Assembly (NCBI GenBank): GCA_025455885.1
Contig: JALOLR010000021.1
Coordinates: 1-35,706, forward strand
DNA length: 35,706 nucleotides
DNA from: Acidimicrobiales bacterium
Lineage (GTDB): Bacteria > Actinomycetota > Acidimicrobiia > Acidimicrobiales > Acidimicrobilacustridaceae
Reading direction: 5' to 3'
Shown here piece by piece: positions 23,305-33,255 of this stretch (positions are counted from its first letter, which is position 1; the number at the start of each line of letters is the position of its first letter). The notes under the pieces were generated by a model. That model made no database searches. It saw nothing but the letters and a program-made list of their open reading frames with translations, and had not been told where the DNA came from. Both the position numbers and the translations under genes were made by a program.

Positions 23305-25509
23305 GTGATCCCCAATCTCCTCGACAAGGTCTGGATCCTCCCCGCCGTCATGGCGGCGTCGTTCCTGATCATCCTGTTCGTCGGCAAGCGCCTCGGCACG
23401 CGGGCCACCTCCGGCATCGGCATCGGTGCGGTGGGCATCTGCTTCGTGCTGTCGCTGGTCGTGGCGGGCCAGTGGATCGATCGGGTCAACCACCCCCCGG
23501 AGGTCGGCGAGGGCACCGAAGAGGTGCAGCCCGGCGGAGAGGAGGAGGCGCTCGTCCCCGTCGCCGCGGTCGCTCCCGGCGACGGTGAGGTCGCCGCGGG
23601 CCCGACCGAGGCCGCCGCCGGTGCCACGGAGCTGGCCGCCGGCGCCGAGGGCAAGGAGGAGGAGGCGGTCCCGCCGGTCGTGACCTCGGTGCCGTGGTTC
23701 ACGTTCGGTGAGATCGAGTTCGACGCAGGAACCCTCGTCGACGGTCTGACGGCGATGATGCTCTTCACCGTCACGCTCATCTCCCTGTTGGTCCACATCT
23801 ACTCCACCGAGTACCTGCGCGGCGACGTCCGCTACACGCACTACTACGCGTTCCTCTCGCTGTTCACGGCGTCGATGCTCTTCTACGTCGTCAGCTCGAA
23901 CACCCTCCAGATGCTGGTCGGCTGGGAGCTGGTCGGCCTCTGCTCGTTCGCCCTCATCGGGCACTGGTGGGAGGAGAAGAAGAACAGCGACGCCGCCCTG
24001 AAAGCCTTCTTCACGAACCGCGTCGGCGACGTCGGGCTCATCCTCGGCGTCATCATCACCTTCTTCGCGGCGGGGGCCACCAGCTTCGGGGTCCTCCACA
24101 TCAACGAGTACGCACTGTCGCCGGGCGCCAACACGACCCTGCTCCTCGTCGGGTGCCTCTGCCTCTTCGCGGGCGTCACGTCGAAGTCGGGGCAGTTCCC
24201 GCTCCACACCTGGCTCCCAGACGCGATGGCCGGCCCCACCCCGGTGTCGGCGCTCATCCACGCCGCCACGATGGTCGTCGCCGGCGTCTACCTGATCGCC
24301 CGGTTGTTCCCGGCCTTCTGGACGGGCCTGGCGATCGGCTCGAGCTCCATGCACTACGTCGCGCTGATCGGGGGGATCACCACGATCATCGGCGGCGTCC
24401 TCGCCTTCGTGCAGTACGACATCAAGAAGGTGCTGGCCTACTCGACGATCTCTCAGCTCGGCTACATGGTCATGGCGCTCGGTGTGGGCGCCTGGACCGC
24501 CGGCGTGTTCCACCTGTTCACCCACGCCATCTTCAAGGCCTGCCTGTTCCTCGGGGCCGGGTCGGTGAGCCACGCCGCCCACCACACCTTCGACATGCGC
24601 AAGATGGGCGGGCTGCGCACGCACATGAAGACGACCCACATCACGTTCGTCATCGCCTCGCTCGCCCTCATCGGCATCTTCCCGTTCGCCGGGTTCTGGT
24701 CGAAGGACGAGATCCTGGCGGGCGCCAACGCCGGCCAGGGCAACCCCTACACGGTGATGCTGGTCATGGGCCTCGTCACCGCGTTCATGACCGCCGCCTA
24801 CATGGGGCGGGCCTACTGGATGACCTTCCGCGGCGAATACCGGGGCCACGGGACCCCCCACGAGTCCCCCCGGGTCATGACCGTCCCGCTCGTCGTCCTC
24901 GCCGGGCTCGCGGTCTTCATCGGCTTCCTCAACTTCCCCAGGTCGTTCTTCGGCCTCGAGCTCACCGAGGGAGCGGTCGTCCGCTTCGAGCACTACGTCG
25001 AGCCGAGCTTCGCCTTCCCGACCATCTCGCACGCCTCGTTCACGCCGTGGATCGCCATCCTGTCCACGGTCCTCGGCATCACCGGTCTCTACGTCGCCTA
25101 CGCCTACTACGCGAAGAACCTCGGGCCCCACGGGCTCACCAGCCGCAACCGGTGGGCCGCCGGCGGCTACACGTTCCTGGAGAACAAGTACTACCTCGAC
25201 CACCTCTACACCGACGTGATCGCCGGCGGGGTCAAGGGGCCTCTCGCCCGGGGCGCCGACTGGGTCAACCAGCACGTCATCGACGGGGTCGTCAACGGGG
25301 TCGCCGCCGTCTTCCGGCGGGCGGCCGTCATCGTGTACCGCAACATCGACCAGTTCGCCGTCGACGGCCTCGTCAACGGTTCCGGGACCGTGTCCGAGGA
25401 GTCCGGTCAGATCCTGCGTCGTCTGCAGACCGGCAAGGTCCAGCAGTACGGCGCCATCCTCTTCGCCGGGGCAACCGTGCTCGCCGGCGTGTTCGTGTTC
25501 GTCCTCTGA
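23305..25509 (+). CDS. nuoL: NADH-quinone oxidoreductase subunit L (antiporter-like, second operon)
   Basis: Distal proton-pumping subunit of the second complex, 734 residues, about 120 longer than E. coli NuoL. Pump residues look intact: Glu in LVGWELVGLCSF, Lys in TSKSGQFPLHTWLPDAM, DIKKVLAYSTISQLGY and FAGFWSKDEIL. A Glu/Ala/Gly-rich, Cys-free low-complexity loop at about residues 67-130 follows the second helix and is absent from the first copy. The C-terminus carries the long lateral helix and last transmembrane segment. The GTG start lies seven bases after the nuoK2 stop. Confidence 0.94.
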   Translation: MIPNLLDKVWILPAVMAASFLIILFVGKRLGTRATSGIGIGAVGICFVLSLVVAGQWIDRVNHPPEVGEGTEEVQPGGEEEALVPVAAVAPGDGEVAAGPTEAAAGATELAAGAEGKEEEAVPPVVTSVPWFTFGEIEFDAGTLVDGLTAMMLFTVTLISLLVHIYSTEYLRGDVRYTHYYAFLSLFTASMLFYVVSSNTLQMLVGWELVGLCSFALIGHWWEEKKNSDAALKAFFTNRVGDVGLILGVIITFFAAGATSFGVLHINEYALSPGANTTLLLVGCLCLFAGVTSKSGQFPLHTWLPDAMAGPTPVSALIHAATMVVAGVYLIARLFPAFWTGLAIGSSSMHYVALIGGITTIIGGVLAFVQYDIKKVLAYSTISQLGYMVMALGVGAWTAGVFHLFTHAIFKACLFLGAGSVSHAAHHTFDMRKMGGLRTHMKTTHITFVIASLALIGIFPFAGFWSKDEILAGANAGQGNPYTVMLVMGLVTAFMTAAYMGRAYWMTFRGEYRGHGTPHESPRVMTVPLVVLAGLAVFIGFLNFPRSFFGLELTEGAVVRFEHYVEPSFAFPTISHASFTPWIAILSTVLGITGLYVAYAYYAKNLGPHGLTSRNRWAAGGYTFLENKYYLDHLYTDVIAGGVKGPLARGADWVNQHVIDGVVNGVAAVFRRAAVIVYRNIDQFAVDGLVNGSGTVSEESGQILRRLQTGKVQQYGAILFAGATVLAGVFVFVL

Positions 25510-25531
25510 GAAGCAGGGAAACGTCAAGCCG

Positions 25532-27079
25532 ATGAACGACTTCTTGAACGACTGGGGCCTCAGCCTGGCGGTGTTCCTGCCGCTGGTCGGCGCCGCCGTG
25601 ATGCTCGTGATCCCGAAGAGGGAAGAGGAGCTCCACAAGATCGTGGCCCTCGTCACGAGCCTCGTGGTGGCCGGCGTGGGCGTCGCCCTGTTCACCGAGT
25701 TCGACTACAGCGACGGCGGGCTGCAGTTCCTGGTCGACAAGGCCTGGATCCCGGTCATCAACAGCCGCTACATCGTCGGCATGGACGGGATCTCCCTCCC
25801 GCTCATCGCCCTCACGATGCTGGTCGTGCCGCTGTGCATCGTCTACTCGTGGAACCACTTCCCCGAGCCGCGCAACCCCAAGGCCTTCCTCATCCTCATC
25901 CTCATCCTCGAGACCGGGATGATCGGGACGTTCGTCGCGCAGGACCTGATCCTGTTCTTCGTGTTCTTCGAGGTCGTCCTGCTCCCGATGTACTTCATGA
26001 TCGGCGTCTGGGGCGGCGAGAAGCGCCAGTACGCGTCGATGAAGTTCTTCCTCTACACCCTGTTCGGGTCGGCGCTGATGATCGTCAGCTTCCTGGCGCT
26101 GTACTTCCTGTCCGACGAGGTGATGGTCGACGGCGAGATGATGCACTCGTTCTCGATGATCCTCCTGCCCGACCTGGCGCAGGGGATCTCGATCGGTGCG
26201 GCACTGTGGATCTTCGGCGGCATGTTCATGGGGTTCGGCATCAAGGTCCCCATCTTCCCGTTCCACTCGTGGCTGCCCGACGCCCACACCCAGGCGCCCA
26301 CCGTGGGTTCGGTCATCCTCGCCGCCGTGCTCCTGAAGCTCGGCACCTACGGCTTCGTGCGGATCGCCCTGCCGATCCTGCCCGAGGCGGCCGAGCGCTG
26401 GGCGCCCTTCATCGGGCTGTTGGCGGTGATCGGCATCATCTACGGCGCGCTGTGCTGCCTCGCCCAGACCGACATGAAACGGCTCATCGCCTTCTCCTCG
26501 GTCGCCCACATGGGCTTCGTGATGCTCGGCATCGCCACGCTGACCGACATCGGCATCAACGCCGCCATCTTCGGCATGGTCGCCCACGGCCTCATCACCG
26601 GGATGCTCTTCTTCGTGGCGGGCTCGGCCAAGGACCGCTACCACACCCTCGACATCTCCCGCCTGGGAGGCATGTTGAAGCAGGCCCCCCGGATGGGCTG
26701 GATCCTCGGTCTCTCGGCGATGGCCTCGCTCGGCCTCCCCGGCCTGGCCGGGTTCTGGGGCGAGTTCCCGGCGATCCTGGCCGCCTACAACCCGGGCGCC
26801 GATCTCAACGTCGGCCTGTTCCGGGTCTACATGGTGGTCGCCGCCCTCGGCACCGTGCTGGCGGCCGCCTACCTGTTGTGGATGTACCAGCGGGTCGCGT
26901 TCGGCACGCCCAAGGAGGAGTTCGCCGACAACCCCGAGATCAAGGACATGACGCTCACCGAGTACCTGGCCTGGACCCCGTTCGTGGTGTTGATCGTCGT
27001 GCTCGGCATCGTGCCCAACCTGATCTTCAAGGTCACCGACCCGGCCATCGTCACCACGATGTCGGCCTTCGGGATCTGA
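25532..27079 (+). CDS. nuoM: NADH-quinone oxidoreductase subunit M (antiporter-like, second operon)
   Basis: Middle proton-pumping subunit, 515 residues, standard length. It has GMDGISLPLIALTML, VFFEVVLLPMYFMIGVWGG with the key Glu, and GIKVPIFPFHSWLPDAHTQ with the key Lys. QTDMKRLIAFSSVAHMGF and LPGLAGFWGEF follow. No C-terminal tail like that of the first copy. A 22-base spacer after nuoL2 holds AGGGAAA as a weak ribosome-binding site. Only one NuoM is found in this operon, so it is not the 2M type of complex I. Confidence 0.95.
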   Translation: MNDFLNDWGLSLAVFLPLVGAAVMLVIPKREEELHKIVALVTSLVVAGVGVALFTEFDYSDGGLQFLVDKAWIPVINSRYIVGMDGISLPLIALTMLVVPLCIVYSWNHFPEPRNPKAFLILILILETGMIGTFVAQDLILFFVFFEVVLLPMYFMIGVWGGEKRQYASMKFFLYTLFGSALMIVSFLALYFLSDEVMVDGEMMHSFSMILLPDLAQGISIGAALWIFGGMFMGFGIKVPIFPFHSWLPDAHTQAPTVGSVILAAVLLKLGTYGFVRIALPILPEAAERWAPFIGLLAVIGIIYGALCCLAQTDMKRLIAFSSVAHMGFVMLGIATLTDIGINAAIFGMVAHGLITGMLFFVAGSAKDRYHTLDISRLGGMLKQAPRMGWILGLSAMASLGLPGLAGFWGEFPAILAAYNPGADLNVGLFRVYMVVAALGTVLAAAYLLWMYQRVAFGTPKEEFADNPEIKDMTLTEYLAWTPFVVLIVVLGIVPNLIFKVTDPAIVTTMSAFGI

Positions 27080-27082
27080 CCC

Positions 27083-28594
27083 GTGCTCGCCCAGCTGGCC
27101 GTCCTCGCCTGGGAGACCCCCGCGGTCGACCTGCACGCCCTCGCGCCCGAGATCATCGTCGTGGCGACGGTCTGCGTGGTGCTGCTGGTCGACGCCTTCA
27201 CGGGCGAGGACGCCCGCTGGACCGTGTCGTCGCTGTCCGGGATCGGCCTGCTCCTGGCCCTCGTCCCCATCGTCACCCTCGCCATGGACGGCACCGACCG
27301 GGTCATGTTCGGCGGCGCCTACGTGGTGGACGACTTCGCCCTGGTGCTGAAGGCGTTGTTCGTCCTGTCGGCCTACGTGGTCATCCTGCTCTCCACCAAC
27401 TACATCGCCGAGGGCGACTACTGGGAGAGCGAGTACTACATGCTCGTCGTGGGCTCGGTGGTCGGCATGATGTTCATGGCGTCGAGCCGGGACCTCATCA
27501 GCCTCTTCGTGGCCCTCGAGATGCTCTCCATCCCCGCCTACATGCTGGCGTCCTGGCGCAAGCGCGACGTCAAGGGCAACGAGGCGGGCCTGAAGTACTA
27601 CCTGATGGGTGTGTTCGCCTCCGCGATCCTGCTCTACGGGATGTCGTTGCTGTACGGCCTCACCGGCTCCACGATCCTGGCCGACATCGGTGAGGTCGTC
27701 GACGGGTCGGCCGACACCGCCCCCCTCGTGACGCTGGCCATCGTCTTCGTCGTGATCGGCTTCGCCTTCAAGGTCTCGGCGGTCCCGTTCCACTCGTGGG
27801 CGCCCGACACCTACGAGGGGGCCCCGACCCCGGTCACGGCCTTCTTCGCCGTGGCCACCAAGGCCGCCGGCTTCGTCGGGCTCATGGCCCTCGTCTTCGT
27901 GGGCTTCTACGGCCGCGAGGACGTCTACGGGCCCCTGCTGTGGGTGCTGGCCGTGCTCACCATGACCATCGGCAACCTCGTCGCGCTGCGCCAGACCAAC
28001 GTCGTGCGCATGCTGGCCTACTCCGGCATCGCCCAGGCGGGGTACATCCTCGCCCCGCTGGCCGTGGCCGGCGCCAACGGCGACGTCGGCACCCAGTCGC
28101 TGCAGGCGATCGTGGTGTACCTGCTCATCTACGCCAGCATGAACCTCGGCGCCTTCGCCGTCGTCATCGCCGTGGCCCGCAAGACACGTTCGGCGGAGCT
28201 GTCCAGCTTCGGCGGCCTGTTCTCCTACGCCCCGGGCCTGACCGTCGCCATGACGCTGTTTCTGTTCGCGCTGGCCGGCATCCCGCCCGCCGCGGGGTGG
28301 TTCGGCAAGCTGGAGATCTTCCGTTCGCTGGTCAGCGCCGACAACCTCGCCGGGTACTCCCTCGCGGTGTTCGTCGCCGTGAACTCGGTGATCGCCTTCG
28401 CCTACTACGGGCGGCTCATGCGGGTGATGTGGATGGACGAGGCGCCCGACGGGGACCGCACGCCGATCAAGGTCCCGGCCTCCCTGGCGGCCGCCGTCGT
28501 GCTCACCGCGGTGCTCACCATCGTCATCGGGGTGTTCCCCGCGGTCTTCACCCGCTTCACCGACTCCGTCACGCTGCTCGGCCTCGGCGGCTGA
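27083..28594 (+). CDS. nuoN: NADH-quinone oxidoreductase subunit N (antiporter-like, second operon)
   Basis: Proximal proton-pumping subunit, 503 residues. It shows FVALEMLSIPAYMLASWRKR with the key Glu (Lys/Arg follow) and GFAFKVSAVPFHSWAPDTYEG with the key Lys. In the later motif that reads DVKRMLAFSSISHAG in the first copy, this protein has NVVRMLAYSGIAQAG. The Lys is Val308 and the His is Gln, an unusual loss. The GTG start lies three bases after nuoM2. It is the last structural gene; a MidA-like gene follows after 13 bases. Confidence 0.94.
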   Translation: MLAQLAVLAWETPAVDLHALAPEIIVVATVCVVLLVDAFTGEDARWTVSSLSGIGLLLALVPIVTLAMDGTDRVMFGGAYVVDDFALVLKALFVLSAYVVILLSTNYIAEGDYWESEYYMLVVGSVVGMMFMASSRDLISLFVALEMLSIPAYMLASWRKRDVKGNEAGLKYYLMGVFASAILLYGMSLLYGLTGSTILADIGEVVDGSADTAPLVTLAIVFVVIGFAFKVSAVPFHSWAPDTYEGAPTPVTAFFAVATKAAGFVGLMALVFVGFYGREDVYGPLLWVLAVLTMTIGNLVALRQTNVVRMLAYSGIAQAGYILAPLAVAGANGDVGTQSLQAIVVYLLIYASMNLGAFAVVIAVARKTRSAELSSFGGLFSYAPGLTVAMTLFLFALAGIPPAAGWFGKLEIFRSLVSADNLAGYSLAVFVAVNSVIAFAYYGRLMRVMWMDEAPDGDRTPIKVPASLAAAVVLTAVLTIVIGVFPAVFTRFTDSVTLLGLGG

Positions 28595-28607
28595 TCCACC
28601 GGCGTCC

Positions 28608-29744
28608 GTGGTGCCTGCCGCGGTCCCGCTGGCCGAGCGCCTCCGCCGCCGCATCGCCGACGAGGGCCCGCTGGCCTTCTCGGCGTTCATGGACGCCGCG
28701 CTCTACGACCCGGACGACGGGTTCTTCGCCTCCGGGGGCCGGGCGGGGGGTCGCGGCGACTTCCTGACCAGCGTCGAGGTGGGGCCCCTCTTCGGGGCGG
28801 TGCTGGCCCGGGCGCTCGACCGGTGGTGGGAGGAGCTCGGACGCCCCGACCCGTTCGTCGTCGCCGACGTCGGGGCCGGTCTCGGCACCCTGGCCCGCAC
28901 GGTCACCCGCGCCGAGCCGCGGTGCACGCCGGCGCTGGTGTACGTGATGGTCGAGCGTTCGGAGCGCCAACGGCGGCGGCACGCCGAGCACCTGAGGGGC
29001 TTCGCCGGTGAGCTGGGAGTCGACGTCCCCGTCGACCTGGTCGTCCGACCCCGTGCGGGGGCGGGACCGGTCACGGTGTCCTCGGGAGCGCTCCCGCCGC
29101 CGGGCTTCACCGGCGTCGTGCTCGCCAACGAGCTGCTCGACAACGTGGCCTTCGACGTGGTCAGGGCCGGTACCGACGGTGGGGTCGAGGAGCTCCGGGT
29201 CGGGTCGGGCGACCACGGTGACTTCGTGGCGACGGTCGTCGCCCGCCCGGTCGCCGACGCCGCCGCGACCCTCGAGGGTGTGGCGGCCGGGGTGTGGGTA
29301 CCGCACCAGGCGGCGGCCGCGGCGTGGGTGGGCGAGGTGCGCCGCCACCTCGACGCCGGCTTCGTGGTGGTCCTCGACTACCTGGTCACCGATCAGCGGC
29401 TCGCCCTGGTCGACGACCTCGGGTGGCTCCGGACGTTCCGGGGCCACGAGCGGGGGAGCCACCCGCTCGCCGAGCCCGGCAGCCAGGACATCACCGCGGA
29501 CGTCGCTGTCGACCAGCTCCTCCGGCGCCAGCCCGGCGCGTCGGTGGTGACCCAGCGTGACTTCCTCCTTGCCCACGGGATCGACGAGCTCGTGGAGGAG
29601 GGCCGGCGCACGTGGGCCGAGCGGGCCCATCTCGGTGACCTCGAGGCGGTGCGCGGCCGCAGCCGGATCAGGGAGGCCGAGGCCCTGCTCGATCCCGCCG
29701 GCCTGGGAGCCTTCGGCGTGCTGCGGTGGACCGTCGATCCCTGA
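28608..29744 (+). CDS. SAM-dependent methyltransferase, MidA/NDUFAF7 family
   Basis: The protein has 378 residues. It starts with [15 protein letters not shown], which matches the FMxxxLYxPxxGYY opening of the MidA (DUF185) family. [17 protein letters not shown] and the SAM-binding motif [12 protein letters not shown] (about 84-96) follow, then [14 protein letters not shown] near 171-184, where the family has ANE-hD. Mitochondrial NDUFAF7, the family member studied best, dimethylates an Arg of NDUFS2 (the NuoD homologue) and is needed for complex I assembly. Here the gene begins 13 bases after nuoN2 with no terminator, so it is probably in operon 2. NuoD2 has the target Arg (Arg69), NuoD1 does not. 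Confidence 0.88.
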   Translation: MVPAAVPLAERLRRRIADEGPLAFSAFMDAALYDPDDGFFASGGRAGGRGDFLTSVEVGPLFGAVLARALDRWWEELGRPDPFVVADVGAGLGTLARTVTRAEPRCTPALVYVMVERSERQRRRHAEHLRGFAGELGVDVPVDLVVRPRAGAGPVTVSSGALPPPGFTGVVLANELLDNVAFDVVRAGTDGGVEELRVGSGDHGDFVATVVARPVADAAATLEGVAAGVWVPHQAAAAAWVGEVRRHLDAGFVVVLDYLVTDQRLALVDDLGWLRTFRGHERGSHPLAEPGSQDITADVAVDQLLRRQPGASVVTQRDFLLAHGIDELVEEGRRTWAERAHLGDLEAVRGRSRIREAEALLDPAGLGAFGVLRWTVDP

Positions 29745-29750
29745 CACCGG

Positions 29751-29791
29751 CCGGCCGGGCCGAGGGGACGGCCCACTAGTGTCCCGGCCGG
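29751..29791. repeat. 9-base inverted repeat upstream of acetyl-CoA synthetase
   Basis: CCGGCCGGG at 29751-29759 is perfectly repeated in inverted form as CCCGGCCGG at 29783-29791, with 23 bases between. The spacer contains the palindrome CACTAGTG, inside which TAGTGT (29777-29782) could be a -10 box for the acs gene. There is no T run, so it may be an operator or transcript structure rather than a terminator. Confidence 0.4.
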
Positions 29792-29817
29792 AGACGACGC
29801 GAGAGGGGTGGGCCGCC

Positions 29818-31751
<1,934 letters not shown>

Positions 31752-31755
<4 letters not shown>

Positions 31756-32267
31756 ACCCGGGCCATGCTGGGGACGTGACGTTCCGCGAGCCCGACAACT
31801 GGCAGTGGCGCGACGGTCGGGTCCCGCCCGGGCCCGCGGTGGTGTTCGACATGGACGGGGTGCTCTCCGACGCCTCCACCCGCCAGCACTACCTCGACCG
31901 CCCGTTCCGCGACTGGGAGGCCTTCTTCGAGGCCTGCGGTGAGGACGAGCTGATCGCCGAGGTGGCCCGCCTCCTCGACGTGCTCGACCCCGACCTCCAC
32001 GTGGTGCTGCTCACCGCCCGGCCGGGGAGGGTCCGGCCCCAGACCGTCGGGTGGCTGAAGCGCTACGACCTGCGCTGGGACCTGCTCGTGATGCGCGACT
32101 GGGACGACCACTGGTCGAGCCGGTCCTACAAGCAGCGCACCGTCGGTGAGCTCCGGGACTACGGCTTCGACCTGCGGCTGGCCTTCGAGGACGACCGCCG
32201 CAACGTCCACATGTTCCACACCGAGGGCGTCCCCTGCGTCTACATCCACTCCGGCTACTACGACTGA
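31752..32267 (+). CDS. HAD-family phosphatase resembling the PNKP phosphatase domain
   Basis: The protein has up to 171 residues. HAD motifs are in order: [11 protein letters not shown] with nucleophile Asp33 and Asp35, LLTAR with Thr88, Lys127 in SYKQRT, and FEDDRRNV with the acidic pair near 147-148. The segment WDLLVMRD, then K, then [11 protein letters not shown] resembles the 3'-phosphatase domain of polynucleotide kinase-phosphatases, with no kinase domain attached. The substrate is unknown. The GTG at 31752 overlaps the acs stop; a GTG at 31776, nearer the conserved part, is an alternative start. Probably co-transcribed with acs. Confidence 0.78.
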
Positions 32268-32270
32268 GTT

Positions 32271-32299
32271 TCGGGCCGAAAGGAGACCTTTCGGCCCGA
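32271..32299. terminator. Perfect 13-base-pair hairpin at the end of the acs-HAD unit
   Basis: TCGGGCCGAAAGG (32271-32283) pairs perfectly with CCTTTCGGCCCGA (32287-32299) around an AGA loop, starting three bases after the HAD stop. No T run follows on either strand. It most likely ends or stabilises the acs-HAD transcript and may also act on the convergent yajQ message. Confidence 0.5.
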
Positions 32300-32347
32300 G
32301 TTCGGTGGAGCCTCGCTCCGCTCGGCACTCACGGTCCTCGGAGGGGA

Positions 32348-32510
32348 ACCCTCCTGCGGCCGTACTGCGGGGGCAACGCCCCCGCACCCCCGGGGGGGGG
32401 GGACCCTCCGGCGGCCGATCTGCGGGGGCCAAGGCCCCCGCATCCCCGGGGGAGAGCCTCCGGCGGCCGTTCTGCGGGGGCAACGCCCCGCATCCCCAGA
32501 CCCCCCGGGG
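32348..32510. repeat. Three tandem GC-rich hairpin repeats
   Basis: Three units of about 52-56 bases begin at about 32348, 32403 and 32455. Each starts with CCTCC(T/G)GCGGCCG and contains TGCGGGGGC-loop-GCCCCCGCA: 32366-32386 with loop AAC, 32421-32442 with loop AA, and 32473-32492 with one unpaired G. The units end in C-rich and G-rich runs, including G11. They look like a REP/BIME-type intergenic repeat family rather than coding DNA. Confidence 0.75.
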
Positions 32511-32583
32511 TCAGGCGGCGAGGGGAAGCGCCAGCGACCGAGGCGCATCGCGTTCCGAGGAGGCGCAGCCGACGAGGGCGCCG

Positions 32584-33072
32584 TCAATCGCGGAAGTTCT
32601 CGAACTGCAACGGGATGCCGAGGTCGGCGTCCTTCAGGGCGGCGATCACCGACTGGAGGTCGTCGCGCTTCTTGCCGGTGACCCGGACCTGGTCGCCCTG
32701 GGTCTGGGACTGCACGCCCTTGAGCCCGAGCGCCTTGATGGCCTTGTTGACTTCCCGGGCCTTGTCGGAGCTGATCCCCGCCGACAGCGTCGAGACCTGG
32801 CGCACCGTCCCCCCGGCGGCGTCCTCGACCTTGCCGTGCTCGATGCCCTTGAGCGAGACCTTGCGCTTGACGAGCTTCTCCTCGAGCACCTGGCGCAGGG
32901 CGTTGAGGCGGTCGGAGCTCGCCGACCGCATCTCGATCTCGGTCCCGTTCAGCTCGATCGACGAGCCGGTGTTCTTGAAGTCGAACCGCGTGGCCACCTC
33001 TCGGGCGGCCTGGTCGACGGCGTTGCGGACCTCCTGGAGGTCCACCTCGGAGACGATGTCGAAGCTCGGCAT
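32584..33072 (-). CDS. yajQ: YajQ-family nucleotide-binding protein
   Basis: The 162-residue protein matches the YajQ (DUF520) family along its whole length. It opens with MPSFDIVSEVDLQEVRNAV, then RFDFKNT, ELNGTEIEM, GKVEDAAGGTVRQV and KAIKALGLKGVQSQ, and ends in PLQFENFRD. Some family members bind cyclic di-GMP and act as transcription co-regulators; whether this one does cannot be seen. The ATG start fits the conserved N-terminus. It is the last of a minus-strand run behind tRNA-Tyr. Confidence 0.93.
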   Translation of the reverse strand: MPSFDIVSEVDLQEVRNAVDQAAREVATRFDFKNTGSSIELNGTEIEMRSASSDRLNALRQVLEEKLVKRKVSLKGIEHGKVEDAAGGTVRQVSTLSAGISSDKAREVNKAIKALGLKGVQSQTQGDQVRVTGKKRDDLQSVIAALKDADLGIPLQFENFRD

Positions 33073-33158
33073 GTCCCGTTGTCTACCGCGACCGGAGGCC
33101 CGGCGCGCATCGACCGCCCCGGGGGGCGGTCGACATCACCCGGCCATGGGGCCGGAGC

Positions 33159-33243
33159 TGGTGGGCCGGGATGGATTCGAACCATCGAAGGCAGAACCGA
33201 CGGGTTTACAGCCCGTTCCCTTTGGCCACTCGGGCACCGACCC
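33159..33243 (-). tRNA. tRNA-Tyr (anticodon GTA)
   Basis: Read on the minus strand, the acceptor GGGTCGG (33243-33237) pairs with CCGGCCC (33169-33163) with one T-G pair. The anticodon loop is CTGTAAA in a CGGGCTGTAAACCCG arm, giving GTA. A long variable arm makes it a class II tRNA, as expected for bacterial tRNA-Tyr. The T arm is GATGG-TTCGAAT-CCATC. The CCA end is encoded (33161-33159). Confidence 0.95.
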
Positions 33244-33255
33244 AGCGGGGGAACT

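Larger units (their letters stand above)
32268..32583. other. Gene-free stretch between convergent genes
   Basis: This 316-base region between the HAD gene (plus strand) and yajQ (minus strand) has no credible gene. It holds a perfect hairpin next to the HAD stop, three GC-rich hairpin repeats and a run of eleven G (32392-32402). Open frames that cross it are shadows with Pro/Gly/Arg-rich, non-protein-like sequence. Confidence 0.8.

Noticed and set aside
2166-28594. Second nuo set as an assembly duplication
   Set aside because: The two sets differ in gene content, lengths and sequence in every subunit, so they are true paralogous operons.
23305-28594. 2M-type complex I with two NuoM subunits
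   Set aside because: Operon 2 has one NuoL, one NuoM and one NuoN by their own signatures; no second NuoM is present.
23110-28690. Very long antisense open frames (861 and 1105 codons) opposite the second nuo operon
   Set aside because: They mirror the GC-rich codon pattern of nuoL2, nuoM2 and nuoN2, have Asp/Glu/His/Gly/Arg-rich non-protein-like composition and cross several genes. The plus strand matches known families throughout.
32348-32510. CRISPR array
   Set aside because: The units are GC hairpins repeated almost throughout, without unique spacers of constant length and without cas genes.
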